This document shows, in pieces, positions 1-5,061 of a DNA stretch of 5,061 nucleotides. The notes below the pieces were generated by a model. The model ran no database searches and was not told where the DNA came from. It saw only the letters and a list, made by a program, of their open reading frames with translations. Position numbers and translations under genes: made by a program. Origin of the DNA: Planctomycetota bacterium (GTDB lineage: Bacteria; Planctomycetota; Phycisphaerae; Sedimentisphaerales; Anaerohalosphaeraceae); contig QNBS01000197.1 of the NCBI GenBank assembly GCA_003644175.1, positions 1 to 5,061 on the forward strand, in the 5' to 3' direction. Position 1 is the first letter of the stretch, and each line of letters starts with the position of its first letter.

Positions 1-11
1 AAAAATGAAGG

Positions 12-65
12 TGCCAGTTGCGTTTTAGCTTTGCGTTCATTGAAGCTAACCAAAGGCCGCTGGCA
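12..65 (-). terminator. Weak nested stem after the operon, possible transcript end
   Basis: Two nested inverted repeats lie beyond the sialidase stop: an outer pair TGCCAG/CTGGCA (12-17 with 60-65) and an inner pair TTAGCTT/AAGCTAA (25-31 with 43-49, 11-base loop). Read on the minus strand the structure is followed by CCTTCATTTTT at the window edge. The stem is not continuous and the T run is 6 or more bases away, so this is a poor intrinsic terminator, offered only because it lies at the right place. Confidence 0.2.
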
Positions 66-121
66 ACAGTTCTGGGCTTACACCATGAGGCATGGATGCA
101 CATTGAATTAAGCGAGCACCC

Positions 122-709
122 CTATAAATCGCGCCAAACGCTTGTGGGAAATAAGGTTATGGCGGGACAGTACTGCTTCGGTTTCTTTAATTCTTCGCTA
201 ACCCCCATATTTTTCGTGAACCAGTCGGACTCCAGACGCGGATAAAGCCTGTTGGAGAACTGGCCGTCCACGACACCGTAGTAAGTCAAGTGCAGGACGC
301 CATCGTTGAAGAGCAAGCTTGGGTAGCAGTACAGTAGTTCCTTCTGCCCGCCGTGTGGGTCGGCAAACTCCAGTAATCGAGGATTCTCCCAGGTCGATCC
401 GCCGTCATGGGAACGGACTTCGTAATACCAGCCACTGTTCGACCGCATGTACATCAAAAGTTTACCGGGCGCGATCTCCACGATGGCGGGCTCCCAGAAC
501 CCTTCGAGATCCCGCTTTTTAATTCTGGCTCCCGTCTTGCCCCGCATCAGGAGCGGGCCCGCCGCGAAGGTCCATGTCTTGCCCTCGTCATCTGAGTAGT
601 AGATGGCGCTGGCGATCTGGCGGGCATGAACGCGAGGGGGCTTACTCCCCGGAGGAAACCACGGGAAGTGGACGGGGAAAATAACCCGACCCGATGATGT
701 CTGGATCAC
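122..709 (-). CDS. C-terminal part of a broken sialidase (BNR/Asp-box propeller)
   Basis: 195 residues from a GTG at 709 to a TAG at 122. Homology-like sequence (HDR before VIQTSSGRVIFPVHF) already runs upstream of the GTG, so this is an internal piece and not a true start; no ribosome binding site is evident. Visible features: Asp boxes S39-DDEGKTW46 and S100-HDGGSTW107; WEP-AIVEI with the catalytic-type glutamate E73; YMR with an active-site-type arginine R89; and YCYPS (127-131), the region of the tyrosine nucleophile. The end (NRLYPRLESDWF, then about 30 residues) looks like the usual C-terminus. Members of this BNR_2-like group normally have about 60 more residues between Asp box 3 and the YxYPS block, including an R-x-P-L arginine segment and a fourth Asp box. 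These are absent, so a further in-frame deletion is likely. The product is unlikely to be active. Family confidence good, functional status poor. Confidence 0.75.
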   Translation of the reverse strand: MIQTSSGRVIFPVHFPWFPPGSKPPRVHARQIASAIYYSDDEGKTWTFAAGPLLMRGKTGARIKKRDLEGFWEPAIVEIAPGKLLMYMRSNSGWYYEVRSHDGGSTWENPRLLEFADPHGGQKELLYCYPSLLFNDGVLHLTYYGVVDGQFSNRLYPRLESDWFTKNMGVSEELKKPKQYCPAITLFPTSVWRDL

Positions 710-843
710 CCTGTCATGCCGCCGTCGGTCGAGCGTTTGCAGTAACGCATGCCTTTTGTCAGGGCGAGATCACGCTCCGTGTAGCAGAACAGAGCAACGC
801 CACTGCTCAGCCTTAGCAAAGCAGGCATCATGAACGAGCGTAC
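706..843 (-). pseudogene. Start of sialidase propeller in a shifted frame (bridging fragment)
   Basis: In the frame that starts at 843 and ends at a TGA at 706-708, the translation gives V-R-S-F followed by MMPALLRLSSG (from the ATG at 831), then VALFCYTERDLALTKGMRY and CKRSTDGG. This is the start of a sialidase propeller: a PALLRL block equivalent to the F/Y-R-I-P motif, a hydrophobic strand, then the first Asp box (S-T-D-G-G-M-T). It is not in frame with the fibronectin part before it or with the rest of the propeller after it, and shares bases with the ends of both. By itself the open stretch from 831 is 41 residues and no sensible protein. It links the two flanking fragments as one original gene running from 1528 to 122. 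Not listed as a gene, because it is too short and has no start signal. Confidence 0.65.
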
Positions 844-1528
844 CCACCACACGCCATTGATCCGTCTTTCCGCCTCGTCGTCGGATCAGATACCCGCTTG
901 CTCCCTTCACCGGCGACCAACGCAGCATGCAGTGGTTCGCGGTGATCGAGTCAGCGCTCAGCGATTCCGGCGCAGCAAGCACCTTGGCAAAGTTCTCCGC
1001 CAGGCGAAAGGAATCAATGCTTAGATTCGCCGCACCGGCGTGGGCTTTTGTAACAGTCAATCGGACGGTACGAAACCCCATTTTCCCCAGTGGCCACACA
1101 CCGACAGAAGCTGTTATGAAACCTTTGCCGCGCATATCAAGCGCCTCTGTCAACACCTGTCGAACGCTGCCGTCTGCGTTGCCAACTTCTATCCGACAGC
1201 CGCCGCGCCGGGCGTGCGCCTTGTAACGGATTTCGAGCGTGTACCGGCCCGGCAGAACATCAGGCAATGTGAATTCAATGAACTCACCGGGCGACTCGGC
1301 CTTCAGCAGAAGCCAGACGCCGCCGTCTGCGCCGGCGTCGTCGACCTCCTTCGCAGAAGCTCCGCTTGTCCACATTCCAACGATTGATCGGTCTTCGGCC
1401 CGCCACGTGTACGTTTTGTCTGTCGCATCCAGTTCATGCGTTGAAGCCCTAACCGGCGCCACAGTCGCAGCAACAGTCGCGATCATACCGCAAAGTACGG
1501 CTATTAATAAACAGAGGTGTTTCGACAT
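770..1528 (-). CDS. N-terminal part of a broken secreted sialidase: signal peptide, carbohydrate-binding-like and truncated fibronectin III domain
   Basis: 252 residues starting at ATG 1528, with a weak AGAAG 4 bases upstream (1533-1537), 39 bases after the sulfatase stop. Residues 1-28 are a signal peptide (hydrophobic 5-25, cleavage likely after V-R-A28). Residues about 38-178 form a beta-rich domain (WRAEDRSIVGMW, FIEFTLPDVLPGRYTLEIRYKA, SIDSFRLA) resembling CBM6/CBM35-like modules that bind sugars. Residues about 187-230 begin a fibronectin type III domain (LRWSPVKGASGYLIRRR ... WRVVGT). That domain needs some 85-95 residues but stops making sense after G229-T230. The last 22 residues (LVHDACF onward) overlap a different frame that encodes sialidase sequence, so the TGA at 770 is a consequence of a frame change rather than a natural end. 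The fragment could be exported but would have no catalytic domain. Domain assignments are by pattern only. Confidence 0.7.
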   Translation of the reverse strand: MSKHLCLLIAVLCGMIATVAATVAPVRASTHELDATDKTYTWRAEDRSIVGMWTSGASAKEVDDAGADGGVWLLLKAESPGEFIEFTLPDVLPGRYTLEIRYKAHARRGGCRIEVGNADGSVRQVLTEALDMRGKGFITASVGVWPLGKMGFRTVRLTVTKAHAGAANLSIDSFRLAENFAKVLAAPESLSADSITANHCMLRWSPVKGASGYLIRRRGGKTDQWRVVGTLVHDACFAKAEQWRCSVLLHGA

Positions 1529-1567
1529 AAAGCTTCTTTTGGTAGTGAAGTGTTCAAATAGAATAAG

Positions 1568-3049
1568 CTATTCATATAAAAATCTCCGATTCGTTCTTTC
1601 TGTTTTTTTCAAGTATTTTGGTCGTGGCGGTATTCCCAGGGCCTCCGGATCGTATGTTGCGGTAAATTCTTTTTCGAATATGGCAACGAGTTTTCGTTTT
1701 TGTTTTGCGTATTCGGGTTTTCCGGCTATGTTATTTAGTTGGCCGGGGTCTGCTTGCAGGTCGTACAGCTCTTCGTAAGGGCGTTTTTCGAAGGCCAGTT
1801 TAAATAGTTTCTTTACCTTGGGATCATTGCGATGGGCTTCCATAAATGCCTTTGTCGGTGATCGATCGACCTCGCCGTATTTTCCTCTGTTTTTCCGGTA
1901 TGCAACCGGGTCGCCGGAAGGCCATCGGTCGGGTTCGTAGTTTCTTATGTAGAGAAAATCGGCGGTTCGAAGGGCGCGAGCGGGATAGCCGGTGTCGTCT
2001 GCGCGGCATTTGAAATCATGGTAACCTCTGCCGGTGAATGTCTTGTCGCGTTTTGGGTCGACCTGACCTTGTCTTTCAGACATTAAGACATTTATAAAAC
2101 TTTTTGCGGTCATGGTTTTCAGCGGTTTCAAACCTGCCGCTTCCATAAATGTTGGGCCAAGTTCGGCGAGATTAACAAAATCGTCTACTACGCGCCCGCC
2201 TTTGATCGCTGCCGGCCATGAGATTGCAAGCGGTACTTGTGTGCCTGTATCGTATAACTCAACCTTGCAGCGAGGGAAAGGCAGGCCGTTGTCGCCGGAA
2301 ATTACTACGAGAGTATTTTCAAGTTCACCTCGCTGTTCGATAAGGTCGAGCATTTCGCCGAGTCTGCGGTCAAAACGCTGGACCTCAAAATAATAATCGC
2401 ACAGGTCCTTTCTTATGACGGGATCGTCCGGCAGGCAAGCAGGGACGGCAACGTCTTTGGGGTTCATTCCGCTTTTGATCCCGCTATCATAGGCGTATGG
2501 TCGATGAGCGTCCTGGCTTCCGAACCAGAAGCAAAAAGGTCTGTCGTCAGGACGTTTGTCCATGAATTCGGCGAAGTCTTTGTATTTTGGACCTGCGGGA
2601 TCACTCCTTCCGTCTATAAATTTTATTGGGCTGCAGCCTTTGAGCATGTGTCCTGCGTGGTAGCCGATCTCTTCAAGAGCGTCTGTGTAGACGCCGAACT
2701 TGTTCGGGAAGATGCCTCTAAGGTTAGCGGCGGTTTCAAGCTCCCACATGTTTCTGCCGGTAAGAATTGCCGATCTCGATGGGCCGCAGGACGGCGCACT
2801 GCAAAAGGCGTTTTTAAACAACACACCTTGACGGGCTACGCGATCAAAGTTGGGCGTTTTAACAACGCTGTCACTGCCGGGTATGAACATATCGTGGGCG
2901 ATACTCGCGTGCGGCCATGACCAATCGTCGCCAAATGCGAATAGTATGTTCGGTTTCTTTTTTGGATCATTGCCCCTGCCGCCTCCAACAGTACAGCCGC
3001 TAAATAAACAAAGCCCAACACCGGCTTTCAAAAAATCTCTTCGTTTCAT
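1568..3049 (-). CDS. Tat-exported sulfatase lipoprotein, sulfamidase (heparan N-sulfatase)-like
   Basis: 493 residues, usual length for family S1 sulfatases. It starts at ATG 3049 with AAAGG 5 bases upstream (3055-3059). The N-terminus KRRDFLK is a twin-arginine signal, followed by FSGC (C19 as lipid cysteine), so a folded enzyme is exported and anchored. Catalytic features visible: metal aspartates D41-D42 (FGDDW); C88-G-P-S-R92, the CxPSR site whose cysteine is converted to formylglycine; D180-A-H182; and D253-N254 in SGDNGLPFP, with K262 after it. The SGDNGLPFP...LYDTGT..P block resembles human sulfamidase (SDNGIPFP...NLY.GT..P), so an N-sulfoglucosamine-type or related sugar sulfate is a reasonable guess. 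The C-terminal ELYDLQADPGQLNNIA is a standard sulfatase block. All key residues are present, so it should be active if a formylglycine-generating or anaerobic maturase exists elsewhere. It follows the preceding gene by 15 bases. Family certain, substrate tentative. Confidence 0.95.
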   Translation of the reverse strand: MKRRDFLKAGVGLCLFSGCTVGGGRGNDPKKKPNILFAFGDDWSWPHASIAHDMFIPGSDSVVKTPNFDRVARQGVLFKNAFCSAPSCGPSRSAILTGRNMWELETAANLRGIFPNKFGVYTDALEEIGYHAGHMLKGCSPIKFIDGRSDPAGPKYKDFAEFMDKRPDDRPFCFWFGSQDAHRPYAYDSGIKSGMNPKDVAVPACLPDDPVIRKDLCDYYFEVQRFDRRLGEMLDLIEQRGELENTLVVISGDNGLPFPRCKVELYDTGTQVPLAISWPAAIKGGRVVDDFVNLAELGPTFMEAAGLKPLKTMTAKSFINVLMSERQGQVDPKRDKTFTGRGYHDFKCRADDTGYPARALRTADFLYIRNYEPDRWPSGDPVAYRKNRGKYGEVDRSPTKAFMEAHRNDPKVKKLFKLAFEKRPYEELYDLQADPGQLNNIAGKPEYAKQKRKLVAIFEKEFTATYDPEALGIPPRPKYLKKTERTNRRFLYE

Positions 3050-3064
3050 ACCTGCCTTTGAAAT

Positions 3065-4750
3065 TTACTCGCTTACAATATCTATCTTTGCCCAGTAAGC
3101 TGCCTCATACTCGCCGCCGTTGGACTGGTTGACAAGTTCTATCCTGGCTCTCTTACCAGCAAATTCGCTTAGGTCAACTTCGGTCTCGAGCCATCCGTCT
3201 TTGGCAGTGTCTTTACCGACCGGCGTCCTAAACAGTTCTTTACCATGTTTCAGTTTAACGATCAGATCCCAATCGCCTTTGGGGTGATGACCGACAACAA
3301 GGGCAAGAGTAGTCTTTTTGTTCTTCGGGATCGAAATCCTTCCAGAAATTTTACTGCCGGTCTCTCTGTCAACAGGATAGGTCACAATGACATTCTTTTT
3401 GCCGCCAAAGGCATCTCTCAAACCCGGATTCATTTTTTTGCCGCAGTCAATGATCCTCCAGCCGGGAAAGATTTTCCCTGTCGGGAAGGCTGCGGAGTAT
3501 TTGATCTTTTTCATTTCAGCATCTGTAAATTTGCTGCCGGCGATCGCCCCAGGGGCCCAGCATTGCTCAAGCTTGCTCGGTTTCGGGGTTTGGGCGGCAA
3601 TCACGAAAACTTCTTTGCCGTCTTGATCTTTTTCGATCCGGCCGCCCTGACGAATCACAGCGTCGCGAACAAGCTGGGCGGAAACTTCGATCATTTTCGG
3701 GAAGGTGTAAGGTGAGTGGGAAAATTTACCATTGGGATCAAGAGCCGATTTGAATTTGTCCGGCAGATTCTTAAAACCTATCATCGTGCACAGTACACCG
3801 GCGGCATTAGATGGGTTACAGTCGGAATCCTGCCCGCAGCGGGTTGAGATAGTGATCGTCTTGTCGATGTCGCCTTCGCCATAGAGCAGGCCCATTACGA
3901 TATAAGCGCCATTGATCTTGGCGTCAATATTGAAGTTGCCCTTATCGCAGGAAGCCATCCGGTAATCCGGATTATCCTGATACTTCGCCTCGATCAGATG
4001 CCATGTCTTTTGCCAGTTGTCTGGATTTTCGCTGTGCCATTTAATTACGTCTCTTATACATTCGGCATACTGGCTGCCGGCAGGAATACAGGCCAAGCCT
4101 GCGTGTACGATCTTTTGCATATCCTTTTCGAAGAAAGCTTCGGCGTACATTCCTCCGACGAACTGGCCGCCGTAGAGACCGTCACCGTAATTCATAAGAC
4201 GTCCGAATTTTTCGCCAAGTTCGATAACAAGGTTCGGCATACCCGGGGCGATAAGCCCGGAATAGTCCGCTTCGATCTGATAGTCGATGTCGTCGGCGTG
4301 GTCGGTAAATTTCGGGTGACCTGAATCCGGCGGGGCAATCCCTTTTCGCAAATTATCACGTCCATAATGATTTGCGTGCGCAAGCCCATATCCGCTATTG
4401 GCAAAATCGATCCCTGCCTGGCGGATATCAACATCAAAACCGTATTGCTGAAGCGTCCGAATAAAGGTCATCTCCACATAAATATCATCTTGTCCGAACT
4501 GGTTGATCCTTTCCGGCGTCCATTTGGGCATTTTTTCGGCTGGCATGATCTTACCTTTCCACTTAAATTCCGTCGGCCCGCCCCAGCCGACGCCTGCCAT
4601 CTGACCAACCCAGCCGCCCTTCATCTTGTCAAGATACTCATCAACAGATATCCTGCGAAACTGAGTTGAACGTTGCTCCTGATCTTTACGCTCAACACAC
4701 CCAACAAAAACCACAACACTTAAAACCGCCAGCAATAACATCTTCTTCAT
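3065..4750 (-). CDS. Exported ADP-ribosylglycohydrolase-family lipoprotein with C-terminal beta-sandwich
   Basis: 561 residues if started at the ATG at 4750. This start is preferred over the in-frame ATG at 4777 because a Shine-Dalgarno (GGAAGGA) lies 7 bases before it and MKKMLLLAVLSVVVFVGC then forms a clean lipoprotein signal with lipid cysteine C18. An ADP-ribosylglycohydrolase-type domain covers about residues 34-370. It shows a glycine-rich opening (GGWVGQMAGVGWGGPTEF, about 45-62), a QDD block (87-89) where the family usually has TDD, and a GQDSDC-NP block (about 307-313) matching the family's second metal motif (D-x-D-T/C). Residues about 429-561 look like a separate all-beta, jelly-roll-like domain (PGWRIIDCG to YWAKIDIVSE), perhaps sugar binding. 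Known members cleave N- or O-glycosidic bonds to ADP-ribose using two Mg ions in the cytoplasm. Export and the sulfatase neighbour suggest a glycan substrate here, which is inference. First gene of the putative operon. Family call confident, substrate unknown. Confidence 0.9.
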   Translation of the reverse strand: MKKMLLLAVLSVVVFVGCVERKDQEQRSTQFRRISVDEYLDKMKGGWVGQMAGVGWGGPTEFKWKGKIMPAEKMPKWTPERINQFGQDDIYVEMTFIRTLQQYGFDVDIRQAGIDFANSGYGLAHANHYGRDNLRKGIAPPDSGHPKFTDHADDIDYQIEADYSGLIAPGMPNLVIELGEKFGRLMNYGDGLYGGQFVGGMYAEAFFEKDMQKIVHAGLACIPAGSQYAECIRDVIKWHSENPDNWQKTWHLIEAKYQDNPDYRMASCDKGNFNIDAKINGAYIVMGLLYGEGDIDKTITISTRCGQDSDCNPSNAAGVLCTMIGFKNLPDKFKSALDPNGKFSHSPYTFPKMIEVSAQLVRDAVIRQGGRIEKDQDGKEVFVIAAQTPKPSKLEQCWAPGAIAGSKFTDAEMKKIKYSAAFPTGKIFPGWRIIDCGKKMNPGLRDAFGGKKNVIVTYPVDRETGSKISGRISIPKNKKTTLALVVGHHPKGDWDLIVKLKHGKELFRTPVGKDTAKDGWLETEVDLSEFAGKRARIELVNQSNGGEYEAAYWAKIDIVSE

Positions 4751-4757
4751 AACAAAA

Positions 4758-4764
4758 TCCTTCC
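4758..4764 (-). promoter_or_regulatory. Ribosome binding site that decides the lipoprotein start
   Basis: On the minus strand the bases read GGAAGGA, followed by 7 bases and ATG at 4750. This places the start inside the longer open frame that begins at 4777. The ATG at 4777 has no comparable purine block and would put nine polar residues (MSDKGKDFV) before the signal peptide. Confidence 0.75.
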
Positions 4765-4789
4765 CTTTATCTGACATTTCTCATATACT

Positions 4790-4795
4790 ATTATA
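4790..4795 (-). promoter_or_regulatory. Candidate -10 element (TATAAT)
   Basis: The minus strand has a perfect TATAAT within AGATATATAATAGTATATGA, ending 39 bases before the ATG at 4750. This spacing would give a leader of roughly 33 bases with the Shine-Dalgarno in it. No TTGACA-like hexamer sits 16-18 bases upstream (the bases there are GC-rich, around AGCGGC), so a sigma70 promoter would need an activator or another contact. The AT-rich stretch could also match by chance. Confidence 0.35.
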
Positions 4796-4880
4796 TATCT
4801 TAGCTCGCTTACGCCGCTGAGCCTCTTTTCTGATAGAATATCACATTGCTCTCAACAATTCAAGGTTTCCAGCAATACTT

Positions 4881-4902
4881 GGCATTAACCATACCCAATG
4901 CC
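4881..4902. repeat. Inverted repeat GGCATT-10-AATGCC, possible operator
   Basis: Perfect 6-base arms at 4881-4886 and 4897-4902 are separated by 10 bases, so the half-sites lie about 16 bases apart centre to centre. It is 131 bases or more upstream of the start at 4750 and upstream of the candidate -10. The spacing could suit a dimeric regulator bound upstream, but one 6-base inverted repeat in 300 bases is not strong evidence. Confidence 0.25.
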
Positions 4903-5061
4903 CGCCGGCTTCAATCGATGGATACGTTCAAGGATTTCCACAAACAGTGATTGCGAACGAAACTACAAACAAAATGAGCTGTCAAGTCGATAGTTATTTT
5001 TTCAACACAAGCTGAAATTGCAGTTTAAAGTGCTATAAACAGCGATTTGTTTTTAAAAAGT

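Larger units (their letters stand above)
4751..5061. other. Gene-free upstream region of the operon
   Basis: About 310 bases with no convincing coding region on either strand; open frames are very short. The stretch nearest the first gene (about 4781-4800) is strongly AT-rich. It contains the TATAAT and ribosome binding site described separately, a 6-base inverted repeat (4881-4902), and an isolated TTGACA (minus strand, 4980-4985) without a good -10 partner. No divergent gene or tRNA is seen. This is the natural place for control of the locus. The window ends before any upstream gene. Confidence 0.6.

Noticed and set aside
83..95. CCATG-AGG-CATGG hairpin as a terminator after the sialidase
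   Set aside because: The stem has only 5 base pairs and no T run follows on the minus strand.
18..245. Plus-strand open frame of 75 codons at the left edge
   Set aside because: It partly overlaps the sialidase end on the other strand, has no good ribosome binding site, and its translation is not recognisable.
770..772. TGA read through (recoding or selenocysteine) to join the two same-frame sialidase pieces
   Set aside because: The in-frame sequence on the far side of the TGA (S-R-P-D-K-R-H-A-L-L-Q) does not look like sialidase, while another frame over the same bases does. Readthrough would not restore the protein.
706..843. Programmed frameshifting to make a full sialidase
   Set aside because: Two shifts would be needed, no slippery heptamer with a following structure is evident, and residues appear to be lost at each switch, which frameshifting cannot explain.
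1561..1573. GAATA-AGC-TATTC dyad at the sulfatase stop as terminator
   Set aside because: The stem is short and AT-rich without a T tract, and the next gene starts 39 bases on, as in an operon.
1239..1778. Plus-strand open frame of 179 codons spanning two genes
   Set aside because: It lies opposite the sialidase start and the sulfatase end, has no recognisable domain, and both minus-strand genes there have clear family features.
2504..2920. Plus-strand open frame of 138 codons
   Set aside because: It is antisense to the sulfatase catalytic region including the CxPSR motif; the translation shows no known motif.
3245..3715. Plus-strand open frame of 156 codons
   Set aside because: It is antisense to the lipoprotein beta-sandwich domain with no supporting motif or start signal.
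4751..4777. Longer lipoprotein start at the ATG at 4777
   Set aside because: It would place polar residues before the signal peptide and put the good Shine-Dalgarno (4758-4764) inside the coding region.

Overview
The window carries three genes, all read leftward (minus strand) and closely spaced, like one operon for breaking down extracellular glycans. In transcription order they are: a lipoprotein of the ADP-ribosylglycohydrolase fold (4750 to 3065), a Tat-exported sulfatase lipoprotein (3049 to 1568) and a secreted multidomain sialidase whose reading frame is broken (1528 to 122). No tRNA, rRNA, CRISPR array, transposase or phage gene is visible.

Organism: two exported lipoproteins, one with a KRRDFLK Tat signal, the sulfatase/sialidase pairing and a moderate G+C content suggest the PVC group, probably Planctomycetota (Phycisphaerae/Sedimentisphaerales-like) or else Lentisphaerota/Kiritimatiellota. 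This is inferred from style of sequence, not from a marker gene. The odd window length and AT-rich ends would fit a short metagenomic contig.

Layout: 5061 to 4751 is a roughly 310-base upstream region with no gene. It has a perfect TATAAT at 4790-4795, a strong Shine-Dalgarno at 4758-4764 and a small inverted repeat at 4881-4902. The first two genes are 15 bases apart, the second and third 39. Positions 1 to 121 hold no gene, only a weak nested stem that could end the transcript.

How they may work together: the sulfatase has the CxPSR motif and an SGDNGLPFP block like sulfamidase (heparan N-sulfatase), so it would remove sulfate from a sugar. The sialidase would remove terminal sialic acid or a similar sugar. 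The ADP-ribosylglycohydrolase-like lipoprotein, placed outside the cytoplasm with a C-terminal beta-sandwich, may cleave a glycosidic bond in the same glycan rather than ADP-ribose. The substrate cannot be fixed from sequence.

The main oddity is the sialidase. Its signal peptide, sugar-binding-like and fibronectin III parts are in one frame, the start of its propeller (MMPALLRLSSG to STDGG) is in a second frame at about 843-706, and the rest returns to the first frame. About 100 or more propeller residues seem missing, with breaks at or beside Asp boxes. It is either a decaying gene or an assembly collapse. Its G+C content is also clearly higher than that of the two genes before it.
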